A stretch of DNA of 5,959 nucleotides from Phycisphaerae bacterium (GCA_030609625.1 JAUWBX010000153.1:1-5959), one strand, 5' to 3'; shown: positions 1 through 5,839, numbered from the stretch's first letter. Numbers and translations: made by a program. Notes: generated by a model not told the origin, from the letters alone.

Positions 1-163
1 ATATTATACCACTTTTTACTGAAAAAATCGTAGAAATTTTTCCTTTCCAGCCAAAAAAATGCCTTTTTTATAAGGAAAAAACCGAAATTGTCATTCTGAG
101 TTATTAAAACAGAGCCCCGAACGTGAGTGAGGGGTAAAAAAAGACAAAAATAGGAACAATCCT
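1..163. other. AT-rich non-coding leader upstream of trpG
   Basis: No gene is visible here. The segment is rich in A and T runs. A 9-base inverted repeat (37-45 with 72-80, TTTTTCCTT / AAGGAAAAA) encloses an A7 tract (53-59) and a T6 tract (64-69), so a weak AT-rich hairpin is possible. A second small stem-loop is CCCC 115-118 with GGGG 131-134. No tandem TGG codons, and so no classical trp leader peptide, and no T-box-like element were seen. The operon promoter probably lies here or further upstream, but no convincing -35/-10 pair could be fixed. Confidence 0.5.
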
Positions 164-769
164 ATGGAAGACAAAGGCAGAAAAGTTTTGTTCATCGACA
201 ATTTTGATTCGTTTACGTACAATCTTGTCGATGATTTTTGTAAGCGCGATTGCCGGGCCAAGGTTTACCGGGCCGACACCGCGCTTGAAGAGCTTAAAGT
301 ATTAGCTGAGGAATTTGGGCCTGACCTGCTTGTGATTTCGCCGGGGCCTGGCACGCCGGATACGGCGGGTGTCTCGCTCTCGGCGGTAGGTTACTTCAAA
401 GGTAAACTGCCGATATTGGGCGTGTGCTTAGGTCATCAGGTAATTGTGCAGTATTTCGGCGGTAAAATCGGCCATGCGCCGGAGCCGATGCACGGCAAAC
501 CTTCGCGAATAACTCATAATGAAAAAGACGTATTTGCCGGCGTCGAAAATCCGCTGCAAGCTGGAAGGTATCACAGTCTTGTTGCAGTGGAGGTACCGGA
601 ATGTTTAGAGAAAACCGCTGAGTTTGAAGGGATTGTTATGGGAGTTCGCCACAAGGAGCTTCCGATATTCGGCGTGCAGTTTCATCCGGAGAGCATTTTG
701 ACGCCTGCCGGCGGTAAGGTAATTGAAAATATTTTATCAATCGCAGAAAAAGAAACAGCGAAAAAGTAA
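164..769 (+). CDS. trpG: Anthranilate synthase component II (glutamine amidotransferase subunit)
   Basis: This class I glutamine amidotransferase releases ammonia from glutamine and passes it to TrpE, which converts chorismate to anthranilate in the cytoplasm. The 201 residues match the usual TrpG/PabA size of about 190-200. Family motifs appear in order: DNFDSFTYN (12-20), SPGPGTP (59-65) at the oxyanion-loop region, GVCLGHQ (86-92) with nucleophile Cys88, YHSL (136-139), and GVQFHPES (170-177) with His174 and Glu176 completing the triad. The ATG is preceded by AGGA (152-155) at 8-base spacing. trpD follows 27 bases after the stop, consistent with co-transcription. The partner gene trpE is not in the visible upstream 163 bases. 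TrpG and PabA are hard to tell apart by sequence, and one protein can serve both anthranilate and aminodeoxychorismate synthases. The trp neighbours favour trpG. Confidence 0.95.
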   Translation: MEDKGRKVLFIDNFDSFTYNLVDDFCKRDCRAKVYRADTALEELKVLAEEFGPDLLVISPGPGTPDTAGVSLSAVGYFKGKLPILGVCLGHQVIVQYFGGKIGHAPEPMHGKPSRITHNEKDVFAGVENPLQAGRYHSLVAVEVPECLEKTAEFEGIVMGVRHKELPIFGVQFHPESILTPAGGKVIENILSIAEKETAKK

Positions 770-796
770 ACCATAAGTGAAAAAAAGGAACCTGAT

Positions 797-1816
797 ATGG
801 CAGGAATAACAGAATATATAAAAACGTTGCTTGAAGGTGAGGATTTGAGCTTTGAGCAGGCGACGGATTTGCTGGATGTTATTTTTGAAGGTGAGGTGCC
901 TGAAGCTCAAATTGCAGCGTTTCTAACAGCGATGCGAGTCAAGGGGCCGACGGCGCCGGAACTTGCAGGACTTGCCAAATCGCTGCGAAGCCATGCTGTT
1001 GCCGTGAAGGTCGATATTGATAATCTGGTTGATACCTGCGGCACCGGCGGTGGAGCAATTAAGACGTCCAATATCTCGACAGCAGCGGCAATAGTGGCGG
1101 CCGGGGCGGGAGTTTATGTCGCCAAGCACGGCAATCGCGGGATAACCAGTAAATGCGGCTCGGCTGACGTGCTTGAGCAGTTGGGCGTCAAAATAGATGC
1201 CTCAGCCGATACTGTGGCCAAGTGCATAAAAGAAGCGCATATCGGATTTATGTTCGCGCCTATGTTCCATCCGGCGATGAAATATGTTCAGCCGATACGC
1301 AAGAGTCTCGGCTTTCGGACGGTCTTCAATATTTTAGGGCCTTTGGCGAACCCGGCTAATGCGCAAAGGCAGATATTAGGCGTGGCCGACGAAGGTTTGA
1401 TGCAGCTCGTTGCCGAGGCGCTTAGGCTGTTGGGCACACAGTACGCAATGGTGGTCCACAGTAAGGGAATGGACGAGATAAGCACAGTAACGACCACTAA
1501 AATACTCGAACTAAAAGAGGGTCAAATCACAAGCAAAAAGCTGGACCCGGAAGAGTTAGGTATAAGGTTGGCTGATATAGAAGATTTAAGAGTAACCGAC
1601 GCCAAAACAAGTGCTAAGGTTTTAAGGGACATCTTAGGCGGTAAAGAGAGCGGGCCTCGTAAAGATATTGTTGTTCTCAATGCCGCTGCTGCGATAATCG
1701 CCGGCGGTTTGGCCGATGATTTCGCTTCGGCAATCAAGTCGGCGGAGGCTTCGGTCAGCGACGGAAAAGCGTCAGCTTGCCTGGAAAAGTTAATCGAAGT
1801 CTCGAATCGTGAATGA
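797..1816 (+). CDS. trpD: Anthranilate phosphoribosyltransferase
   Basis: The enzyme transfers the phosphoribosyl group of PRPP to anthranilate, the second step of the Trp branch, in the cytoplasm. At 339 residues it has the typical length of stand-alone TrpD, with no fused amidotransferase domain. An N-terminal helical domain (about 1-70) is followed by the PRPP-binding glycine-rich loop DTCGTGG (79-85) and NIST (92-95). KHGNR is at 110-114, GSADVLEQLGV at 121-131, FHPAMKYVQPIRKSLGFRT at 157-175, NILGPLANP at 178-186, and the metal-site DE pair at 226-227. The usual motif is GTGGD; here the Asp is Gly86. AAGGA at 785-789 lies 7 bases before the ATG. The last codon and the stop fall inside the octamer repeat that starts at about 1809. 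In many operons trpC would follow; here trpF does. Confidence 0.95.
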   Translation: MAGITEYIKTLLEGEDLSFEQATDLLDVIFEGEVPEAQIAAFLTAMRVKGPTAPELAGLAKSLRSHAVAVKVDIDNLVDTCGTGGGAIKTSNISTAAAIVAAGAGVYVAKHGNRGITSKCGSADVLEQLGVKIDASADTVAKCIKEAHIGFMFAPMFHPAMKYVQPIRKSLGFRTVFNILGPLANPANAQRQILGVADEGLMQLVAEALRLLGTQYAMVVHSKGMDEISTVTTTKILELKEGQITSKKLDPEELGIRLADIEDLRVTDAKTSAKVLRDILGGKESGPRKDIVVLNAAAAIIAGGLADDFASAIKSAEASVSDGKASACLEKLIEVSNRE

Positions 1817-1886
1817 GTAAATGAGTAAAGAAGCGGATGTGTGAATAAGTCAACTCATAAACGCATTTACGCATCAACTCATTCAC
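1809..1886. repeat. Period-8 degenerate repeat array with 10-bp terminal inverted repeats
   Basis: The ends form a perfect inverted repeat: GTGAATGAGT (1809-1818) and ACTCATTCAC (1877-1886). The left half reads as octamers in register: TGAATGAG (1810), TAAATGAG (1818), TAAAGAAG (1826), CGGATGTG (1834), TGAATAAG (1842). The right half reads as octamers of the same kind on the other strand: CTCATAAA (1854), CGCATTTA (1862), CGCATCAA (1870), CTCATTCA (1878). Shared consensus is roughly TNNATGNG, with the two half-arrays facing each other. The array fills nearly all of the trpD-trpF spacer and includes the trpD stop codon (1814-1816). It looks like an intergenic repeat element rather than coding sequence; the family is not identified. 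Confidence 0.75.
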
Positions 1887-1897
1887 AAAATACAAAT

Positions 1898-2521
1898 ATG
1901 TTGATAGTGAAGATTAAAATTTGCGGTATTACCAATTACGAAGACGCTGCGGCGGCGATGGATATGGGTGCGGATTTATTAGGCTTTAATTTTTATCCGG
2001 AAAGCCCAAGGTATGTAGTACCTGACAAAGCTGCGGAGATAATAAGCAAGCTGCCGGCTTTTATGGATACCGCCGGTGTGTTTGTGAATGCTCCGATTGA
2101 GCAAATCAACGAGACGACAAATCTCTGCCAGTTAGATTGGGTCCAATTGCATGGCGACGAAGACCCGGAGTTCTGCCGATTATTCCTTTCTCATAATGTA
2201 AAGACGATGAAGGCAATCCGTGTAAAAGACCAAACAGACATCGAAAGAGCGGACAGCTTTTTCACGGATGCTATTCTGTTAGATGCTTTCAACCCTGAGA
2301 AGTACGGCGGCACGGGGCTGACTTTTGACTGGAACGTCATAGGGCATATCGGCAAACGTATTTTCTTAGCCGGTGGGATAAATCCCGATAACGCGGCGGA
2401 AGCGGTTAAATTAGGAGTTTATGGAATTGATGTGTGCAGCGGGATAGAAGCTGAGCCGGGTAAAAAAGACCATAAGAAAATGAAAAAACTGTTTGAAAAT
2501 ATACAACACCTAAGAGGATAA
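1898..2521 (+). CDS. trpF: Phosphoribosylanthranilate isomerase
   Basis: TrpF performs the Amadori rearrangement of phosphoribosylanthranilate to CdRP, as a single (beta/alpha)8 barrel in the cytoplasm. From ATG 1898 it has 207 residues, normal for monofunctional TrpF, with no TrpC domain fused. Visible motifs are KICGIT (7-12) with catalytic Cys9, GADLLGFNFYPESPRYV (24-40), WVQLHGDE (81-88), LLDAF (127-131) with catalytic Asp129, GGTGLTFDW (137-145), and the phosphate-binding FLAGGINPDN (156-165) and GIDVCSGIE (176-184). The start is uncertain. The frame opens at GTG 1841, but those first 19 codons lie mostly in the octamer repeat and are unlike TrpF N-termini. GTG 1907 would give the typical MKIKICGIT. 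None of these starts has a clear Shine-Dalgarno sequence, so translation may be weak or coupled to trpD. A repeat of 234 bases follows before trpB. Confidence 0.92.
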   Translation: MLIVKIKICGITNYEDAAAAMDMGADLLGFNFYPESPRYVVPDKAAEIISKLPAFMDTAGVFVNAPIEQINETTNLCQLDWVQLHGDEDPEFCRLFLSHNVKTMKAIRVKDQTDIERADSFFTDAILLDAFNPEKYGGTGLTFDWNVIGHIGKRIFLAGGINPDNAAEAVKLGVYGIDVCSGIEAEPGKKDHKKMKKLFENIQHLRG

Positions 2522-2526
2522 ATACG

Positions 2527-2725
2527 AAATCCGAAACAATACTAAGTGAACTAAAGTGCCTAAAGTGTAAAGTGCCTAAAGTTAAAAGGAACAAATAATG
2601 AATATCCAATAAGGAATCCAGCACCAATTTATATGACAAAATTGGTGCTGGATCGGATATTCTTTTTTTTAACTTTAGTTCACTTTAGCTCACTTTAGGC
2701 ACTCTAAACTTTAGGTTTCGGATTT
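2527..2725. repeat. Nested inverted-repeat element between trpF and trpB
   Basis: Concentric inverted repeats are visible, from outside in. AAATCCGAAAC (2527-2537) matches GTTTCGGATTT (2715-2725), 11 bp. AGTGCCTAAAGTG (2555-2567) matches CACTTTAGGCACT (2691-2703), 13 bp. TAAAGTG (2568-2574) matches CACTTTA (2681-2687), and CTAAAGTT (2576-2583) matches AACTTTAG (2671-2678). Then come the two stems of the central hairpin. The middle shell is built of roughly 9-base units, CTAAAGTG preceded by A or C, several in each arm. The flanks (2521-2537 and 2731-2742) carry a second, period-7 word such as AATACGA and AATCCGA. No open reading frame or transposase is present. It may be a non-autonomous intergenic repeat or several repeats stacked together; the family is not identified. 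Confidence 0.8.
2600..2670 (+). terminator. Intrinsic terminator-like hairpin with T8 tract inside the trp operon
   Basis: ATCCAGCACCAATTT (2616-2630) pairs perfectly with AAATTGGTGCTGGAT (2639-2653), 15 bp with an 8-base loop. An outer stem joins GAATATCC (2600-2607) to GGATATTC (2655-2662), with 8 unpaired bases on the left and one on the right. Eight T residues (2663-2670) follow at once. This is the shape of a Rho-independent terminator reading on the + strand. There is no comparable T tract for the opposite strand. It would end or attenuate transcription after trpF, so trpBA might be transcribed at a lower level or from their own promoter. Whether it terminates in the cell is not shown by sequence alone. 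Confidence 0.6.
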
Positions 2726-2755
2726 GTACGAGATACGAAATATGAGGAATGAATT

Positions 2756-3934
2756 ATGAAATACAAGGGCAGGTTCGGGGATTATGGCGGTTTCTATGTG
2801 CCGGAGGTTTTGATACCCGTATTGGAAGAATTGGAAGAGGCTTTTTATCGTTTCTATGAAGACCAGCAGTTTGTGGCGGAGCTGTCGCAGCTTTCGAGAG
2901 AATACGCCGGCAGACCCAGCCCTCTTTATTATGCGAAAAGATTCAGCGAGCATGTCGGTTTCAAGGTCTATCTAAAACGCGAGGACCTCCTTCACGGCGG
3001 AGCACACAAGGTCAACAACACGCTCGGACAGGGCCTTTTAGCCAAATATATGGGCAAGACCAAGCTCATTGCCGAGACCGGCGCCGGCCAGCACGGCCTG
3101 GCTACGGCGATGATTGGGGCATTGTTCGGGATGGAAACAAAAATCTTTATGGGCGTAATCGATATCGAGCGGCAGAGCGTCAACGTTCATAAGATGAAAC
3201 TCTGCGGGGCAGAAGTGATTGACGTTGAAGGCGGGACGGGGACATTGAAGGATGCCATCAACGATGCGCTTCGCTACTGGACGGGCCACGTTACCGATAC
3301 GTTTTATCTTTTCGGCTCAGCCTGTGGCCCACATCCGTATCCCACGATAGTAAAACATTTTCAAACCTGTATCGGCAAAGAGGCCAGGCAGCAATGCCTC
3401 GAACAATTAGGCAAACTGCCGGATATGATTGTGGCTTGTGTGGGCGGAGGCAGTAACGCAATAGGTATTTTCTCCGGCTTTATAGATGACAAAGACGTCA
3501 GACTAATTGGTGTTGAAGCAGGCGGCAGGAGCCTGAACAGCGGCAAGCACGCTGCGACATTGGTGGTTGGAAGCGTAGGTATCCTGCACGGTGCAAAGGC
3601 CTATCTGCTGCAGGACGAGGAAGGCCAGATTCATGATACCGAATCGGTAAGTGCGGGGCTGGATTATCCGGCTGTTGGGCCGGAACATTGTTTGCTGAAA
3701 GATACCGGCAGAGCAGAATATGTTGCGGCAGAAGACGACGAGGTGCTCGACGCATTCGGGCTGCTGAGCAAAAGTGAGGGGATACTGCCGGCGCTGGAGA
3801 GCGCACATGCTTTAGCCTATCTTGTCGGTCAGAAGGGCAAGCTGGACGCCGACCAAATAGTGGTTGTGAATCTTTCCGGCCGGGGTGATAAAGATGTTTC
3901 AATTGTCGAGAAACGCAGACCCTTGGAAAATTGA
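2756..3934 (+). CDS. trpB: Tryptophan synthase beta chain
   Basis: This PLP enzyme condenses indole with L-serine to make tryptophan, within the alpha2beta2 tryptophan synthase complex with TrpA. Its 392 residues match the classical TrpB1 type of about 390-400. Visible features are the N-terminal GRFGDYGGFYVPE (5-17), KREDLLHGGAHKVNN (74-88) with PLP-binding Lys85, ETGAGQHG (107-114) with catalytic Glu107, FGSACGPHPYP (186-196), the PLP phosphate loop GGGSNAIG (230-237), and LSGRGDKD (373-380) with Ser374 placed to contact the PLP pyridine nitrogen. The ATG is supported by GAGGA (2744-2748) at 7-base spacing, which lies just outside the nested repeat. trpA follows 61 bases after the stop, as in most trp operons. 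Nothing suggests damage to the gene. Confidence 0.97.
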   Translation: MKYKGRFGDYGGFYVPEVLIPVLEELEEAFYRFYEDQQFVAELSQLSREYAGRPSPLYYAKRFSEHVGFKVYLKREDLLHGGAHKVNNTLGQGLLAKYMGKTKLIAETGAGQHGLATAMIGALFGMETKIFMGVIDIERQSVNVHKMKLCGAEVIDVEGGTGTLKDAINDALRYWTGHVTDTFYLFGSACGPHPYPTIVKHFQTCIGKEARQQCLEQLGKLPDMIVACVGGGSNAIGIFSGFIDDKDVRLIGVEAGGRSLNSGKHAATLVVGSVGILHGAKAYLLQDEEGQIHDTESVSAGLDYPAVGPEHCLLKDTGRAEYVAAEDDEVLDAFGLLSKSEGILPALESAHALAYLVGQKGKLDADQIVVVNLSGRGDKDVSIVEKRRPLEN

Positions 3935-3935
3935 C

Positions 3936-3954
3936 TCCGCCAAAAGACGGCGGA
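3936..3954 (+). other. Small GC-rich hairpin in the trpB-trpA spacer
   Basis: TCCGCC (3936-3941) pairs with GGCGGA (3949-3954) around a 7-base loop, starting 2 bases after the trpB stop. No T tract follows, so it is not a good intrinsic terminator. It could slow 3'-end decay or influence trpA translation, but neither role can be shown from the sequence. Confidence 0.35.
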
Positions 3955-3982
3955 TCTACGATATTGACTACTTGGACAAAAG

Positions 3983-3987
3983 AAGGA
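3983..3987 (+). promoter_or_regulatory. Ribosome binding site fixing the trpA start
   Basis: AAGGA lies 8 bases before ATG 3996. The trpA frame is open back to ATG 3885, which would overlap the end of trpB and add 37 residues without homology to TrpA N-termini. This site and the canonical residue numbering after ATG 3996 decide for the shorter protein. Confidence 0.7.
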
Positions 3988-3995
3988 TTTTATTG

Positions 3996-4793
3996 ATGAA
4001 GACATACAATCAGGTTTTTTCAGAACTAAAAGGACAAAATAGAACGGCGTTGATACCGTTTTTCGTGATAGGCGACCCGGATTTTGATACGAGTGTGAGA
4101 ATCGTAAAAACAGCTATCGATGCCGGGGCTGATGTTCTTGAATTGGGGATACCGTTTTCCGACCCGATAGCGGATGGGCCGACAATTCAAAAGGCTGATA
4201 TCCGCGCAATGAAAAGCGGAATGAATTTGGGAAAGGCCCTAAAGTTTATCCGAAAGGTCAAGGATTACAGGGATGTTCCAATCGGACTTTTGATGTACTA
4301 CAACCTGGTTTATCAGTACGGCACAGAGAAATTCTTCAACGATTTCCACAAGGCCGGCGTCAACAGCGTTCTGGTTGCCGATTTGAGTATTGATGATGCC
4401 GATGAGATTATTGGTCCTGCCGCATCGGCGGGTCTTGATACAGTTTTTATGGTAACGTCTGTCACCGGGCCTGAGAGAATGAAGCTGATTGCTTCCAAAA
4501 CTACCGGCTTTATCTATACCGTTTCACTGTTGGGTGTTACCGGCAGCAGAGAAAACCTCTCCGATACGATTGAAGGGCTAATCGGTAAATTGAAGGAGCT
4601 TACTAATGTGCCGGTGTGCGTGGGTTTTGGAATCAGCAAACCCGAACATGCGGCAGCCGTCGCTCAGGCGGGGGCCGACGGCGTGATAATCGGCTCAAAA
4701 ATTGTGGGACTAATAGAGAATAACCTAAACGACAGAGAGAAAATGCTTGCTAAGATTTCGACTTTCTTAGGTGAAGTTAAAAATGCAATTTAG
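3996..4793 (+). CDS. trpA: Tryptophan synthase alpha chain
   Basis: TrpA cleaves indole-3-glycerol phosphate to indole and glyceraldehyde 3-phosphate, and channels the indole to TrpB. The product has 265 residues, usual for this (beta/alpha)8 barrel. From ATG 3996 the catalytic residues fall at exactly the textbook numbers: Glu49 and Asp60 in LELGIPFSDPIADGPTIQ (48-65). Other family blocks are LIPFFVIGDPDF near the N-terminus, LLMYYN, SVLVADL, FMVTSVTGPER, IYTVSLLGVTGSRE and the phosphate-binding VCVGFGISKPEHA ... GADGVIIGSKIV at the C-terminus. No tryptophan codon occurs in the gene. Its substrate is the product of TrpC, whose gene is not in this window, so the pathway needs a trpC elsewhere in the genome. 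It is the last recognisable trp gene here. Confidence 0.96.
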   Translation: MKTYNQVFSELKGQNRTALIPFFVIGDPDFDTSVRIVKTAIDAGADVLELGIPFSDPIADGPTIQKADIRAMKSGMNLGKALKFIRKVKDYRDVPIGLLMYYNLVYQYGTEKFFNDFHKAGVNSVLVADLSIDDADEIIGPAASAGLDTVFMVTSVTGPERMKLIASKTTGFIYTVSLLGVTGSRENLSDTIEGLIGKLKELTNVPVCVGFGISKPEHAAAVAQAGADGVIIGSKIVGLIENNLNDREKMLAKISTFLGEVKNAI

Positions 4794-5035
4794 CCCCCCT
4801 ACCTGTTAGGCGTGGGCTTACGTTCAACGGTTGCGGAGTGGATTTCTGATGGTATCTGTCTTTGCGGTGTCCGGCCTCACACATTATCAGAACTATCGGA
4901 CTTTTTACAGATTATCGCAATAAAAGGTTCTGGATTTGCGTCTATACATAATGTGAGAGCTGTAAAAACACTGATTTCCAGAGTGGAAGTTAGTTGGCTC
5001 GTAACCTTTTTTAATTTGTTTTGGAGGCTAATATT
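4794..5035. other. Intergenic region between trpA and the exported-protein gene
   Basis: No supportable gene is seen in these 242 bases. A weak stem of AGCCC (4792-4796) with GGGCT (4814-4818), enclosing CCTA (4798-4801) with TAGG (4807-4810), sits at the trpA stop. It lacks a T tract and is only a marginal end-of-operon terminator. A GTG-initiated frame (4812-5039) has no ribosome binding site, no recognisable motif and overlaps the next gene, so it is not called. A promoter for the downstream gene is expected here, but no good -35/-10 pair could be assigned. Confidence 0.5.
5023..5027 (+). promoter_or_regulatory. Strong ribosome binding site for the exported-protein gene
   Basis: GGAGG lies 8 bases before ATG 5036, the best Shine-Dalgarno sequence in the window. 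The frame also opens at TTG 5021, but that codon lies just before this site and would put five extra residues in front of a typical signal peptide, so 5036 is chosen. Confidence 0.8.
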
Positions 5036-5761
5036 ATGAAGAGGTATCTAATTCCAATCGTCGCTGTTGTAGTGCTTCTGGCTGTGGCATGGGCCGCATT
5101 TGGGCAGGCGGAAGGCAGAGGAGGTAGGCGCGCCACCGAAGGCCGGCAAAACCTCTCTCAGGAAGAAAGAGCCAAAATGCGAGAGAGATTTGAGAACATG
5201 TCAGAGGAGGAAAGGGAGAAGTTCAGGGCCCAGATGCGTGAAAGATTTAGCGCCGGACGTGGCGGTTTTATGGGGCGTGAAGACCAACTCAAGGCCATTA
5301 AAGCGATTGAGGCACAACTGGCGAAGCTCAAAGCCGCGCAGACCACACGGCCTACAGGCGGATTTCGAGACCTTCCCGAGGACGAAAGAGCAAAACTAAT
5401 GGAAAAGTATAGGAAGGCCCGCCAGGACCGGCAGAACACACTTCAGACAATCATCGCACAGGTCGCCAGACTTCAGGGTCGAAGGCAGCCAGCGGCAGAA
5501 GCCGGACAATACATTATAGTCAATGTTGGCGACCTCAAGCCGATTCAGGCGGCGGCAGTAAAAGAGAAAGCCAAGGAGACCGCCCAGCTTCTCGAAAGGC
5601 TGATTACCAGAGGTAGTGGCCGAAGAGGACCTGGAGACAGGCCGGGAACAGGCCAAAGACCTCAAGGCGAACGGGGCGAACGGGGCGAACGGAGAACAAG
5701 GACGCCAGGTAGTCGGCCAGGCGGCCAAGAGGGCGCAGGCAGACAACAGAGAAATCGTTGA
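5036..5761 (+). CDS. Exported, charged, helical repeat-rich protein of unknown function
   Basis: I do not recognise a named family. The 241-residue product begins with a clear signal peptide: MKRY, a hydrophobic stretch (about 5-22), and a possible signal peptidase I site near AFGQA (21-25). It is probably periplasmic or secreted. Residues 41-72 are very rich in E, R and K with a twofold motif, MRERF at 48-52 and again at 67-71. A related segment (ERAKLMEKYRKARQ, 117-130) follows, and long amphipathic helices or coiled coil are likely across 41-146. Residues 155-190 look like a separate small folded part (QYIIVNVGDLKPIQAAAV). The tail (about 192-241) is Gly/Arg/Pro/Gln-rich with three GER repeats and looks disordered. 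The mature protein has no Cys and no Trp. It loosely resembles periplasmic Spy/CnrX-like helical proteins (weak inference). There is no evident link to tryptophan synthesis, and a 242-base gap suggests separate expression. Confidence 0.8.
   Translation: MKRYLIPIVAVVVLLAVAWAAFGQAEGRGGRRATEGRQNLSQEERAKMRERFENMSEEEREKFRAQMRERFSAGRGGFMGREDQLKAIKAIEAQLAKLKAAQTTRPTGGFRDLPEDERAKLMEKYRKARQDRQNTLQTIIAQVARLQGRRQPAAEAGQYIIVNVGDLKPIQAAAVKEKAKETAQLLERLITRGSGRRGPGDRPGTGQRPQGERGERGERRTRTPGSRPGGQEGAGRQQRNR
5666..5692 (+). repeat. Three perfect 9-base tandem repeats encoding Gly-Glu-Arg
   Basis: GGCGAACGG occurs three times without a mismatch (5666, 5675, 5684), in frame, encoding residues 211-219 of the exported protein. 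Identity at the nucleotide level points to recent slippage-type expansion in a low-complexity tail. Copy-number changes would keep the frame. Confidence 0.9.
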
Positions 5762-5792
5762 GTTTCAAACAACAAAGCGCTGTTAAACGTTG

Positions 5793-5814
5793 GGGCAACC
5801 CCATGTGGTTGCCC
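5793..5814 (+). terminator. First hairpin downstream of the exported-protein gene
   Basis: GGGCAACC (5793-5800) pairs perfectly with GGTTGCCC (5807-5814) around a 6-base loop, 31 bases after the stop codon. There is no T run after it. Its position fits transcript termination or 3'-end protection, but it is not a canonical intrinsic terminator. Confidence 0.45.
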
Positions 5815-5839
5815 TGATGCGTTGTTACTACCAAGGTTA

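Noticed and set aside
44..74. Possible promoter upstream of trpG (TTTCCA 44-49 and TATAAG 69-74)
   Set aside because: Spacing is 19 bases and both hexamers are poor matches in a very AT-rich stretch, so it cannot be told from chance.
1..163. trp leader peptide attenuator or T-box before trpG
   Set aside because: There are no tandem Trp codons in a short leader frame, and no T-box consensus or terminator/antiterminator pair was recognised.
1809..1886. CRISPR array or tRNA/attachment site in the trpD-trpF spacer
   Set aside because: The units are only 8 bases, degenerate and without spacers, and no tRNA fold or integrase gene is present.
3498..3902. Long minus-strand frame opposite trpB (134 codons)
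   Set aside because: It is a shadow frame of a strongly conserved gene, with no motif or start signal of its own.
3885..3995. Longer trpA start at ATG 3885
   Set aside because: It would overlap trpB, lacks TrpA-like sequence, and would displace the catalytic Glu49/Asp60 numbering. ATG 3996 has a good AAGGA site.
4812..5039. GTG-initiated frame of 75 codons between trpA and the exported-protein gene
   Set aside because: It has no ribosome binding site at proper spacing and no recognisable domain. It also overlaps the strong Shine-Dalgarno and start of the next gene.
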